Assembly (NCBI RefSeq): GCF_905171775.1
Contig: NC_053489.1
Coordinates: forward strand, 147,585,642 to 147,649,641
Direction: 5' to 3'
Length of the DNA: 64,000 nt
DNA from: Rana temporaria
Lineage: Eukaryota; Chordata; Amphibia; Anura; Ranidae
A model generated the notes under the pieces. That model did no database searches. It was not told where the DNA came from and worked only from the letters and a program-made list of their open reading frames with translations. A program made the translations under genes and the position numbers. This document shows positions 43,405 to 54,684 of this stretch, piece after piece (the first letter of the stretch is position 1; every line of letters starts with the position of its first letter).

Positions 43405-43800
43405 TTCACACTGAGGCCTTTTTCAGGCACTAAAGGGCTAAAAATAGTGCCTGTAAAAGCGCCTGAATAACACCTCCCCTGCCACTCCAGTGTGAAAGGC
43501 CGAGTGCTTTCACACTGGAGAGGTGCGTTTGCAGGATGGGAAAAAAGTCCTATAAGCAGCATCTTTGAGGCGTTGCGGGAGGGGTGAATACGCCACTCCT
43601 AAAACTCCCCTGCCATTGAAATCAATGGCCAGCACTGCCGAAGCGCCTGCAAATCGCTTCGGCAGTGACCCTTTTAACACTTTTTCAGTCTCTAGCAGGG
43701 GTTAAATGCGCCCCTCTAGCGACTGAAAAGCGTAGCTAAAACGACGGTAAAGTGCCACTGAAAATAGCTGTGCTTTACCGCCGACACCCCCCCTGCCCCA
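43405..43800. repeat. Palindrome-rich interspersed repeat
   Basis: Segments such as CCACTCCAGTGTGAAAGGC and GCTTTCACACTGGAGAGG face each other near 43480-43525. CGCTTCGGCAGTG is mirrored by CACTGCCGAAGCG at 43634-43666. It is a MITE-like repeat with unresolved ends. Confidence 0.55.
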
Positions 43801-44128
43801 TATAGAGGGGTAACTATACGCCGAAAAAAGCCTTACGGAAACGACGTAAAAAAATGCGCGGGCCGGACGTACGTTCGTTCGAGGATCGCCGTATCTAGCT
43901 AATTTGCATTCTCGATGCGGAAATCGACGGAAACGCCACCTATCGGCCAGCGGAAATGTGCACCTTAGATCCGACGGCGTACTAAGACGTACGCCAGTCG
44001 GATCTAGCCCAGCTTCAGGCGCATCTTGTTTTGTGGATACAAAACAAAGATACGCCGGAGCAAACTAGCAGTTTTGCGGCGTATCAATAGATACTCCAGC
44101 GTAACTGCTTCGTGGATCTGGCCCTTGG
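43801..44128. mobile_element. Harbinger-like MITE, right half
   Basis: It ends with CGTGGATCTGGCCC (compare the ends of 34193-34892) and contains GATCCGACGGCGTAC...GTACGCC-type symmetry and TATCAATAGATACTCC. The left half is lost at the junction with the previous repeat. Confidence 0.65.
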
Positions 44129-45533
44129 CCTCCCCAGTGTTGGGCCTGAGGAGTAGGTAGTGTAAAAATGCCAAAACCTGCCATTCTCCCTCTTCTGCTC
44201 TCAGGAGTATGCACAAATGCAATATCGCAGTCGAAGGCCAACTAACTCTCTGTAGGTACTTTTTATGATGGACATAGACATGCCGATTTTTGTAAATTTT
44301 AATCAAATGGATCAAAATAACCTACCACGAAAAGTTTCAATTGTTTCACGCTTTCTATAGAAGTGTTTAGACTGGTCCTCTTTTTTTTTGCAAATAAGCT
44401 AGATGCAGGTGATTTAATTTGCTTGTGAATCGTTCCATGTATAGCATAGGAGTGTCTTTTTCAAAGACAGTGTCTTTTTAACGCAGTCATATCATTTAAA
44501 AACCTACTGCAAATGAGTGCATGCCTTCAGACATATTACACCCACTGAGAACCTTTATTCAACCTCAGCATCTGTTTAAAAAATCAATCAGATCCCTAAA
44601 ACACATGTTATCGAATTCAGAGAGAACAATTCATTTAGATATTTATCAAATGAAGACGCAAATGCTCATATATTATAAACAATAGTACAAAGAGACAGGT
44701 GTGCAAAGTTATTTTAAAATATGGAGAAAATAAATTCTCAGCAAGGATTCGGGAATTGTCTGTCCATACGCGGACATGTGCTCACTGAAAGCCTAACGAT
44801 CATTTCTGCACCTGCTAGAGGAGAGAGATGTGCTAATTGTTCCCTTGCAGAATATTATGAGTCATAACAATTATGTTAATTATTGATACTGCAAAGCTGT
44901 GAGCTTGATGCGATGTGTGGCATGTGCAGTTTTCACAGAGATGAAGGAATAGCAAAGCACTAAAACAGAGTACTGAGGCATTGTAGAAAACAAAGTCACA
45001 ACTTACACACCATAGCCGCCCAGATTTTCACGAGGTTCAATTTCATTATGAATGGAATTCAAAGAAATATAAAGGTAAATTGATCTTCCACTTGGCAGAA
45101 ACACCACCACTTAAAGTGTGTTACATACTGTTTGAATATGAATACAATGAGCAACCTGCATTACAAAGCCTCTTGCCTGACTGCCAAACACCACATCAAG
45201 TAAAAAAAAAGCTTCAGCAATGTGTTCCCAGGGATTTTTCCAAGAACAAAATGCATAAAGCAAGATACTGTAATTTAGCAATGCTGGTTCTTATCTTTCA
45301 CCGTAAATACAAAGGAAAGTTTTAAATGACATTAGGCTTTTGCATTGTTAGTATATCTTCTTAGCACAGAATTCCCTAGAAGTAGGGGTTTCACAAAAAA
45401 AATAATGTATACTACATATGTCCCCGCCAGCTCTAAGACCACTGATGGTTCAGCTCCTGGTCTTCAGGCTGCAGAGAGCGGATGACTGCCAGTCTCTGGC
45501 TCTCTGCTCTGCCCATCCAGTGTTCACTGGAGC
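44129..45533 (-). other. dtwd2 intron, unassigned
   Basis: No exon, and no transposon ends that I can pair. The stretch 44570-45400 looks non-repetitive. Confidence 0.4.
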
Positions 45534-46078
45534 CAGTGGCAGTGCATCCATAAGGGCGTACGGGTGCCGCCCCCTCTCTCCAGCCACCCCCTCTATGACC
45601 AATGGATAGATTCATGCATAGCAGCGTGTTTTGAAGAACCTGATTAGAGCCATAGGCTCTAATAGGCTTCAAAATAGGTGAACTGTGAGCGCCATGCTTG
45701 GCGCTCGCAGTCCACCCAGGTGTGTTAGGAAAGTGAATGTTCATTTGCTTGTCTAACACTGAACCCCGTCTCCGCCAATCAGCCTGATTAGCTGAAACGA
45801 CAGGCGCTGTGATTGGATACCTATCAGTCGGAGAGGACAGAAGGAGAGGATGGGAGAAGATGCATGGAGAACACAGCTCGCCGTCGTCAACCGCTGCCCC
45901 ATCAATGGGCACAGTGGCAGCATTTGATGGCACAGTGGCTGCGTTTGATGGCACAGTGGCTGCAATCGATGGGCACAGTGGCTGCAATCGATGGGCACAG
46001 TGAGGCCACAATTGATGTTTTTTTCCCAGAATTTTTCAGTTTGAGCCCCCCAAAAAATTTGAGCACCAGCCGCCACTG
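45534..46078. mobile_element. hAT-like MITE with internal minisatellite
   Basis: The left end CAGTGGCAGTGCATCC and the right end AGCACCAGCCGCCACTG are inverted over the outer few bases. The flanks ACTGGAGC (45526-45533) and ATTGGAGA (46079-46086) agree at 6 of 8 bases, a plausible aged hAT duplication. TTTGAGCCCCCCAAAAAATT lies near the right end. Confidence 0.62.
45893..46005. repeat. 22-bp minisatellite
   Basis: Units of GATGGGCACAGTGGCTGCAATC with variants repeat about five times. Open frames across it on both strands are periodic artefacts. Confidence 0.88.
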
Positions 46079-46273
46079 ATTGGAGAGCTGGCCTGTGGAG
46101 GGGTCAGGCATCTGGGTGGATACCAACCTTATGGTTTGGATCGTTTTAGGGTCTGAACCCAGTCTGACTTCAGCCGCTTTCGCTGAAAACAGGTCACAGG
46201 AGTGCAGAACGAACTGCACTCCCGTGATCCATAGGAGAAGCAGCTAAAAAGCTTTGGCTATGCTTCTTTTTGA

Positions 46274-47381
46274 CCACTTCAGCCCCGGAAGATTTCCCCC
46301 CTTAATGACCAGGCATTTTTTTGTGATACGGCACTGCGTTGCTTTAACTGACAATTGCAAAGCCTTTTTTTTTTTAAAGAAAATGTATGTCCCTTTTTTT
46401 CCACAAGTAGAGTTTTCTTTTGGTGGTATTTGATCACCTCTGCAGTTTGAATTTTTTGTGCTATAAACAAAAAAGAGTGACAATTTTGTAAAAAAAAAAT
46501 GTATATACCGTCTTTATCGGCGTATAACGCGCACCGTCGTATAACACGCACCCCAATTTTAAGAGGGAATTTTCTGGAAAACTAATTTTTTTAGTCCAAA
46601 TAGTAAATGCAGTTACAATTAAAAATAAGATAAGCAGCAATGTACAGCAAGCAACTCAGAGAGCAGCTCCTGTAGCATATAGAAAATGCATTAATAAGTT
46701 TTTTTTTTTTCTGAATTCCTAAGGGGGTGCAGTTACTTTTTGTGGTGAACTGTAACTTTTTTTTAACATTTACACATTAATAAACTGTGCTTTTATATTA
46801 TTTTCAACTAGTAGAACATAATTTTTTTTACAAACAACATTTAATACAGGATGCTTTCATACTCCTCTTAAGGCAGAGCATTCTGCGCTTTTTTAATGAG
46901 AATGCCCTGCATTAGCTTTGCATTCGTTGGCTTTTGCTACAGATAAACAAATCCAAAAGATTCCTGCATTGCAGGAAGGGTGTCCTTCCTTTAGTTCATT
47001 TGGCTGTTTATGCAATCTGATCTGCTGGTATTCACAAGTAGTCGCCTAGTCACCTCACAGGCAATACACAATATACAGTAGTAGTAGTAGTAAACCGTCT
47101 TTCTAAAACCATTCTGAAATGGCATACCTCGGAGGGGAAGGAGGGGGACGAGTGCCCGCCGGATCACTGAGCTGTCAGAATGAGGATTTGTGTGTTTACA
47201 CACACAAATACCCGTTCTGGCATTGGTGCTTGCGATCGCTGGTGGCAATCACGCCTGTGGCGACGCGCATCGGGTCCCCCACTTGCTATGGCTCTTAAAA
47301 GGAGTCGGCATACGGGTATAACATTTCACGGGAACTAAACACTTTGTCGATGTATATGCATGTGAGCTGGTCGGCAAGTGG
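46274..47381 (-). mobile_element. TTAA-target element P7 (1108 bp) with nested fragment
   Basis: The left end CCACTTCAGCCCCGGAAG (preceded by TTGA, a mutated TTAA) and the right end CGGCAAGTGG (TTAA at 47382-47385) mark it. A fragment of the TATCGGCGTATAACGCGCAC repeat (about 46505-46560) sits in the middle, followed by foreign-looking sequence to about 47090. Confidence 0.75.
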
Positions 47382-47515
47382 TTAAAGACATTTCTGTTGT
47401 CCTTCCTCTCTCTCTCCCCTTTCTGTATTAGTAATCACACACAATGGCTGGTGTGAATGATTGATGACTGTCATAAATTTCTTCATAGCAAGATTCCTAT
47501 TTTACAAAAGACTTT

Positions 47516-48256
47516 GGGCTAGATTCAGAGACAGTTACGCCGGCGTATCAGTAGATACGCCATCGTAACTCTGAATATACGCCGTCGTAAATTTAAGAGT
47601 ATTCTGGAAACCAGATACGCTTAAATTAGGCTAAGATACGAGCGGCGTAAGTCTCCTACGCCGTCGTATCTTAGGGTGCATATTTATGCTGGCCGCTAGG
47701 TGGCGCTTCTGTCGATTTCAGAGTAGAATATGCAAATGAGCGGGATACGCCGATTCAGAAACGTACATGCGCCCGGGGGATTTTTTTTACGTCGTTTGCG
47801 TAAGGCTTTTTCCGGCGTAACGTTACTCCTGCTATATGAGGCATAGCAAATGTTAAGTATGGACGTCGTTCCCGCGTCGAATTTTGAAAATGTTACGTCG
47901 TTTGCGTAAGTCGTTCGCAAATAGGGCTTTGCGTAAATTACGTTCACATCGAAAGTATTGACTATTTGCGATGTGATTAGGAGCATGCACACTGGGATAC
48001 GTTCACGGCCGGCGCATGCGCCGTTCGTGAGAAACGTCATTTACGTGGGGTCATGTTTTATTTACATAAAACACACCCACCTCTTGACAATTTGAATTTG
48101 GCGCGCTTACGCCGGCAGATTTACGCTACGCCGCCGCAACTTACGGAGCAAGTGCTTTGTGAATACTGCACTTGCCTCTCTAAATTGCAGCGGCGTAGCG
48201 TAAATAACATACGCTACGCCCGCACAAATTTACGTCCCCCTACCTGAATCTAGCCC
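47516..48256. mobile_element. Harbinger-like MITE (741 bp)
   Basis: The ends GGGCTAGATTCAG and CTGAATCTAGCCC are perfect 13-bp inverted repeats, with TTT on each side (47513-47515, 48257-48259). The interior is CpG-rich: ACGCCGGCGTATC, GATACGCC, GCGGCGTAGCG. No transposase. Confidence 0.82.
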
Positions 48257-48259
48257 TTT

Positions 48260-49204
48260 CTGTATATAAAAAGCAGCAAGGTGTCTACAGTGGGTGTGCT
48301 TGGGAAAGGCTCTCCTGCATCACAAGCAAGGGTTCCCAAATAACCAGTAAAAGGGAATGGGTGGTAGCAATACCTAGTTAAAAATGTAGGTACCAAGCAG
48401 GCTGAGTTATGCTTCTGTAATGTATTTCAAGCTGCAGCTGTCAATACAATGTAATGTAAATCATATATGACATAGCTGGCCTGTGCCAACAATGTACCTT
48501 GTATGCATAGAAAAAAAGCTTCAAGTCAGCGTATATATATATACTATGTTGTATATATTTTTTTAATTACACCATTCTCTTTGATTTTACAGCTAATATA
48601 GAATTACAATCGTAACTATGTTGTATACTAGAGAATCAAAGGTTTTCAACCAACAATCACATAAAAATATGAAAAGGAAAATGCATGTATGCCTGGGTTT
48701 TCCTGTATGTAACCCATCAGATGTCATTTGGGGTGTGGTAATTTGGTGTGTCCGGGTCAATTAGTTAGTAGTATTTTTTTAATGCTTACTAAATAAGATT
48801 ATTCTCCACACCATAACCTGCTGGGTTTACATACCTACTTACTTTCTGCATGCTTTATGAATGCACAGGAGCCCAGACAGAGATAAAATAATAGCCCTTG
48901 TTCTTGTAGATTGCTTTGACACTAAAGTTTTGTTAATTTTTTTTTTTCTATGCAGCACCAATTGCACTGGGTCCTCCCCATATCGCTGATCTACTACCAC
49001 TGCTAACAACAGTGCTGTGTGTGTGTGAAAGTTACATCACTCACCCAGCCCCTCCATTCATAAAATACATATACGGTAGTATTCTTTCCCAGAATGCAAA
49101 GTGTTCTGTTATTGGAGGGTGTAGAACTTGTGACTCAAGCTTTTCCTCCATTCACAGAGGTTTGGACAGCTTTTGTGCCTTAAAAAAGGAAACCATCATT
49201 TAAA
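48260..49204 (-). other. dtwd2 intron, unassigned
   Basis: It contains a short (TA)n run near 48532-48545. No exon or repeat end recognised. Confidence 0.4.
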
Positions 49205-49340
49205 AACTGCAGTTTGTATTTACTTGAGTTGTCTTTGTGTAATATTCGAATTTGTTTGATGATCTGAGTCATTTAAGTTTGACAAATATGCAAAACAATA
49301 AAAAAATCTGAAAGGGGGCAAATACTTTTTCACACAACTG
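49205..49340. mobile_element. Tc1 right-end fragment
   Basis: TTTGATGATCTGAGTCATTT and GGGGGCAAATACTTTTTCAC, then ACAACTG and TA (49341-49342), are the terminal part of a Tc1 inverted repeat. Nothing else of the element is adjacent. Confidence 0.75.
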
Positions 49341-49342
49341 TA

Positions 49343-50884
49343 GAACATCTCCGACACACAGCTATGGTAATAAGACCAATTTTTTATAACTGGACAATGG
49401 TATAATAAAGCTGGTAGAGAAATTTAAACTGAAAATGCTTATCAGCTATGTTAATGACATCTTTAGACCAAGATATTTCCAAATCATCCCTCTGGTCTGG
49501 TCGTCGTCTAACAAAGCTATAAAACTTTATCATTTGCTCAAAGCATTTTTGTATGGACTTGGCTCATCAGCCTGAAGGCAAATAGTTATTTATTATAATC
49601 TTTAATATATTTGTGAAACTTAACTCCAGGCACAAATACAACAGAATTAGATCACATCATATTGCCAGGTATTAATAACTTAAGTATATAGTTCAAGATA
49701 CTCGTTTTTGAATTGCAAAAAGGGTTCCTAGGATGCCGTTTTGAGTAATCTGCTCTGAAAAAATGCATCAGTGGGGCTCTGCGCAGACTGAGGAAGGTGC
49801 ATTGTCATGACCTTCTGATTAGGGGACAATGCACAACTGCAACAGGCAGGGTGCTCATATAGGTGTGGAAAGGCCATATGATATTGCTAGTGATAGACTT
49901 ACAAGCAGAGAGCTGGTAGCGGAGGATGTCATCTGTATCAGTCCCTGAAGTGGGCACTACATAATAGGAACACCTTCAGTAGAGACAAAGGACCATTACT
50001 CTGAAAAAAGTACTATGATTTCTCAGCACATAGGCAAGGGCCAGTTTCCTGAATAGGAGAGTAGTGGTTTCTGATACAGAGTTTAAAGTATAGGGGGAAA
50101 ACATAATTCTAAGGCAAAAGAGACAAATATAAAATACAATAAATTACAGCTTTACTTTTAAGATGAAATTCAGATTGCCAGTATTGACAGCCTTATGATT
50201 AATAGATGGATGTGTGCCTATTCTTCCGCTGAAACATTGCTTTTCCATGCATTTCTTCTATTCCACTGTGTTTATTCAGAATTATTTCCTATTTTTTGGG
50301 GGGAAAACTGGCATCAGTTTATTTACCTTGGAAATGAATGAATTTATGATCAAGTCAACATAAAAAAAATCTCTTTAAAACTAGGAAGCAGCAAACCCAG
50401 ATGAATTATTCTCTTAACTATTTTTGACATTTACATTTCTTTACTCTAACACGGATTGCAAAATCCTTGTGATGGCTGAAGCCTGATGTATGTTATCCCT
50501 CATATTTATTTTCTCACAGAACATAGCACTTGTCAATCTTAAGACTGGAATAAACATCTGAACTTTATGAAAGTCAGCAGCAACTCTGTTCCATTGAGGT
50601 GGGAAGCAACAGTTATACTCAACTGTTAACAGAAACATAAAATTAGGTTTCATAACAACCTAATAATAGGCTGCAGACCACCAGTAACAAGTCTTGGTTT
50701 GAGAAAGAATCAACGGCTAAGGTTCCCAAAGAGGGGCTGTTGTTTGGCACCTACTCATATCTTTGTCCTAAGCTTATTCTTTGGAGTTGATTTGTTAACA
50801 TCGTCTTACTTTATTGCAAGGATGAGGATATGTACATTCAAATCAGAAGAAGGGTTTAGGAATTACAGCTCTTAAGAATAAGCA
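49343..50884 (-). other. dtwd2 intron, unassigned 1.5 kb
   Basis: I see no transposon ends. A 70-codon minus frame at 50441-50653 has no recognised motif and no supporting splice sites. Confidence 0.4.
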
Positions 50885-51310
50885 CCCCCTCTTTTTCAAG
50901 GGACCAAAAGTAATTGGACAACTAAATCAAAAGCTTTTTCATGGCCAGGTGTGGGCTACTCCATTATTTCTTTATCAATTAAGCAGGTAAAAGATCTGGA
51001 GTTGATTCTAAGTGTGGTATTTCCTTTTAGAATCTATTGCTGTGAACCTACATTATGCGTTCAAAAGAGATGTCCATACAAGTGAAATAGGACATTGTAA
51101 GGCTTCAAAAATTAAACAAATCCATCAGAGCGATAGCAGCAACATTAGGACTGGCCAAATCAACAGTACATTCTGAGGAAAGAAGAACGCACTGGAGAGC
51201 TCAGCAACATAAAAAGGCCCGGACATCCATGGAAAACAACAGTGGTTGATGATCGCAGAATCCTCTCTCGGTGGTAAAGAAAAACCCATTCACAACATCC
51301 TGACAAGTGA
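50885..51310 (+). mobile_element. Tc1 fragment, 5' half
   Basis: GACCAAAAGTAATTGGACAA resembles an inner inverted-repeat word. Transposase text follows near 51120-51290: SIRAIAATLGLAKSTVH, then ERTGELSNIKRPGHPWKT and VKKNPFTTS, the two DNA-binding modules and linker. It has frame breaks and stops at the junction with a LINE tail at about 51311. Confidence 0.8.
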
Positions 51311-51312
51311 AG

Positions 51313-51560
51313 GACATAGTTAGGCTGAATAATAGACCATCTTGTTCAACCAGGAAAAAAAATTACAATCCCATATACACAATCCCTCACCCACAGTAGA
51401 TCCAGAGGAAGGTGAAAAACCCCAGCAAAGCCTGCTCCAATTTGCTACAGCAGAAGAAAAAATTCCTTCCTGATCCCCCGAGAGGCAATTGGATTTTACC
51501 TGGAACAATGTTACTTATAAATGTCAGTACCAAGTTATATTATGTACATTTAGGAAATAA
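51313..51560 (-). mobile_element. CR1-like LINE 3'-end fragment
   Basis: On the minus strand, GGTTGAACAAGATGGTCTAT and CCTCTGGATCTACTGTGGG belong to a 3' terminal segment widespread in frogs. 51785-51862 continues it upstream (AVGMKNSLPQAVVS), and the TTAA fragments at 51577-51784 separate the two. LINE class is inferred from the NSLPQAV motif. Confidence 0.62.
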
Positions 51561-51576
51561 CCCAGGCCTGTTTTAA

Positions 51577-51784
51577 AAACTTAAGTCCCGGAAGGGGCTC
51601 TACCCCCCTCCTGACCGGGCCATTTTTTGCGATACAGCACTGCGTCACTTTAACCAGTTCCTGACCGGCTCCTGCACATATACATTGGCAGAATAACACG
51701 GCTGGGCAAAGTAAAGTATATATATGTCACTTTGAAATTCCCACCTTGCCCATGCCCGCGGGACCTGTCGGCTCCCCACTGAAA
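51577..51784. mobile_element. Two fragments of TTAA-target elements
   Basis: AACTTAAGTCCCGGAAGG begins after TTAA at 51573-51576 and reaches GCACTGCGTCACTTTAA. A second left end, CCAGTTCCTGACCGG, begins after TTAA at 51650-51653. Neither has its own right end. Confidence 0.6.
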
Positions 51785-51862
51785 CCACTGCCTGTGGAAG
51801 AGAATTCTTCATCCCAACCGCTCCTACAGTAAAGAACCCTCTACACAGTTTAAGGTTTCTTC
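51785..51862 (-). pseudogene. CR1-like LINE RT C-terminal scrap
   Basis: The minus strand reads RRNLKLCRGFFTVGAVGMKN then SLPQAVV, resembling the xWNSLP end of CR1-like RT. It is cut on one side by MITE M6 (51866) and on the other by TTAA fragments. Confidence 0.6.
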
Positions 51863-51865
51863 TAA

Positions 51866-52185
51866 TGCCACGTACACACGATAGGACAAACCGATGAGAA
51901 CGGTCTGATGGACCGTTTTCATCGGACCAAGCCGATCGTGTGTGGGCCCCATCAGTTATTTATCCATAGGTTGAAAAAAACAATCTTGTTTTAAATTTAA
52001 CCGATGGATAGATAACTGATAGAAAAAAAAAGGATCGTTTGTAGGCACATCCATCGGTTAAAAATCCACGCATGCTCAGAATCAAGTCGACGCATGCTTG
52101 GAACCATTGAACTTCATTTTTTTCAGCACGTCGTTGTGTTTTACATCACCACGTTCTGACACGATCGTTTTTTTAACTGATGGAG
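51866..52185. mobile_element. MITE M6, GTACACACG family, left part
   Basis: The left end TGCCACGTACACACGATAGG follows TAA. It is closely related to M5 at 42261-42555, with an end like GTTTTTTTAACTGATGG. The right terminus is not found. Confidence 0.78.
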
Positions 52186-52916
52186 AGAGTTTCCCAGAGG
52201 GGGTTATCTAATGCTAGGAGGAGCCGCGAGAGCTGCCGTGGGACCTCAGAAGGGGACGATCTGGGCCACTCTGTGAAAAACTAACTGCACAGTGGAGGCA
52301 AATATAGTATGTTTGTTATTTAAAAAAAAAAAAAAATGTAATATCACAAAAAAATCATGTAAGGCAGCACCATCTTAAGTATTGTTTTCCAAGTCCACAG
52401 TAGAGTGTATTTCCGCCCTTTCATGTAGCCAGTCCTGTACTGTTAACCAAGCCTCCTTCTCGATCCAACGTTTCTATGGCACCCTGCTTTACTGCTCATA
52501 GCCGACTTGTTTTACTCCACAGTATTTACTTGTGCCAATCTTGTAATGCTTGCCTGTGTCAATGTTATCAGCTGCGGCTGATAACACTGCAGTATGCAGT
52601 CCAATGCCTAGGTTTACACTCCGTGTGATGTAACATAGTCACATGGGGTGTAGGAGGAAGCTTTGTGACTCTGCAGTCTTGTGGGATTTGAGTGCTGTGC
52701 CGTAGAGAGTGTAAGTTACATACATAGCATCCTGTCAATGGACACAGAGAGCGTGCCACGAATCACTGGAGAAATGCGCATGCGCCGGTGACGTCATTAT
52801 AAATAACAGTGCGATTTACAACAACACTGAGCAAGTAAAGAGACATCTACAGGCAGTGATCATTACGTTTTTTATGTAATAAAGTCAAAGGGGGAGAGCT
52901 TACAACCACTTTAAGG
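52186..52916 (-). other. dtwd2 intron, unassigned
   Basis: No gene recognised. TTATAAATAACAGTGCGATT and nearby sequence do not match a repeat I know. Confidence 0.4.
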
Positions 52917-53440
52917 ACTGGCCCTGGTGATTTAATTATGTTAAAGTTTTTCAAATCGATTTCTGACACTGGCTTCTGTTAGCCACAAGGATACATTCTG
53001 TAATTGCGTTATTAACATTACAGTCTTGGTTACTATATCCTTCCCTTTTCCTTTGTGAAAACTGAGGGAAAAAATACATTTAAAACCATTGCTTTCTTGT
53101 TGTCTTTTGTAACCAAATTCCTTTCATCATCTCTTATAGGGCCAATATGCTCTGGCCTCACTTTCTTACTGTGAATATATTTATAACATTTCCTGGGATT
53201 TTTTTTACTCTCCTCTATGTGCCTTTCGTTGTCTATTTTAGCCGCCCTTAAACTTCTTATTATATTCTTTGTAGTGATGGAATGCCGACAATGACCCCTC
53301 AGTCTTTTCTTTCACTTTCATATTTATTTTTAAATTATAGTTTAGCCATTCAGGTTTAATCTTAGTTCTTTTATATGTATTACCCATTGGCATGCACTGT
53401 ATAATAACTTTGTTTAATATGCTCTTAAAGCACTTCCATT
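52917..53440 (-). pseudogene. CR1/Rex1-like LINE ORF2 fragment (endonuclease-RT linker)
   Basis: On the minus strand one frame reads SLRAAKIDNERHIEESKKNP, then RKCYKYIHSKKVRPEHIGPI and NLVTKDNKKAMVLNVFF, the stretch between endonuclease and RT palm typical of CR1-like LINEs. Neither catalytic domain is present. It may belong to the same insertion as 51313-51862. Confidence 0.75.
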
Positions 53441-53518
53441 TTTTCTAACTGTTCCTTGTTCCTAGGATTATATCCAATTTAATATCATGTAGCATACATG
53501 TTAAATGTCATATATATA

Positions 53519-54682
53519 TATCTTTTCATGTGACAACATCAAAGAAATTACACTTTTCTACAATGTAAAGTAGTGTAAATTTGCTGTCCCCTCAAAATAA
53601 CTCTACGTAGCCATTAATTTCTAAACCACTGGCAACAAAAGTGAGTACACTCCTAAATGAAAATGTCCAAATTGGGCCCAAAGTATCAATATTTTGTGTG
53701 GCCACCATTATTTTCCATCACTGCCTTAACCCTCTTGGGCATGGTGTTTACCAGAGCTTCACAGATTGCCACTGGAGTGCTCTTTCCACACCTCCATGAC
53801 AACATCACAGAGCTGGTGGATGTTAGAGACCTTGCACTCCTCCACCTTCCGTTTGAGGATGCCCCACAGATGCTCAATAGGGTTTAGATCAGGAGACATG
53901 TTTGGCCAGTCAATCACCTTTACCTTCAGCTTCTTTTGCAAGGCAGTGGTTGTCTTGGAGGTGTGTTTGGGGTCATTATCATGTTGGAATACTGCCCTGT
54001 GGCCCAGTTTCCGAAGGGAGGGGATTACGCTCTGCTTCAGTATGTCACAGTAAATTTTGGCATTCATGGCTCCCTTAATGAACTGTAGCTCCCCAGCCCC
54101 AGACCCAGACAATGACACTCTCACGACTATGCTTAACTGTAGGCAAGACACACTTCTCCTCACCTGGTTGCCACCATATGAACCAATAAGTTTATCTTGG
54201 TATCATCAGACCACAGATATGGTTCCAGTAATCCACGTCCTTGGTCTGCAAACTGTGGGCTTTCTTGTGCATCATCTTTAGAAGAGGCTTATTTCTGGGA
54301 TGACAGCCATGCAGACCAATTTGATGCAGTGTGCAGCGTTTGGTCTAACCACTGACAGGCCCCCCACTCTTTCAACCTCTGCAGAAATGCTGGCAGCACT
54401 CATACGTCCATTTCTCAAAGACAACCTTTGGATATGACGCTGAGCATGTGCACTCAGTCAACTTCTTTTGTCAACCATGGCAAGGCCTGTTCTGAGTGGA
54501 ACCTATCCTGTTAAACTGCTGTGTGGTCTTGGCCACCGTGCTGCAGCTCAGTTTCAGAGTTTTGGCAATCTCCTTGTAGCCTAGGCTATCTTTTGTAGAG
54601 CAACAATAATTTTTTTCAGATCCTCAGTGTTCTTTGCCATGAGGTGCCATATTGAATTTCCAGTGACCAATATGAGGTACTC
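53519..54682 (-). mobile_element. Tc1 element (copy D), truncated at both ends
   Basis: It is the same family as 28343-30000: the inner words ACAAAAGTGAGTACAC and GAAAATGTCCAAATTGGGCC occur at 53637-53678. The outer left repeat is cut within an (AT)n run at about 53510. The right side ends just after the transposase start, where a different Tc1 begins. Confidence 0.88.
53692..54650 (-). pseudogene. Tc1 transposase relic (copy D)
   Basis: It opens with ATG at 54648-54650 (MAPHGKEH...) and carries frameshifts in the DNA-binding half. The catalytic half at 53759-54163 is open for 134 codons: GELQFIKGAMNAKIYCDILK, FQHDNDPKHTSK (second Asp), then NPIEHLWGILKRK (final Glu region). It ends in NNGGHTKY near 53695. 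It is the best-preserved catalytic domain in this window, but the first-Asp segment is broken. Confidence 0.9.
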
Positions 54683-54684
54683 AT

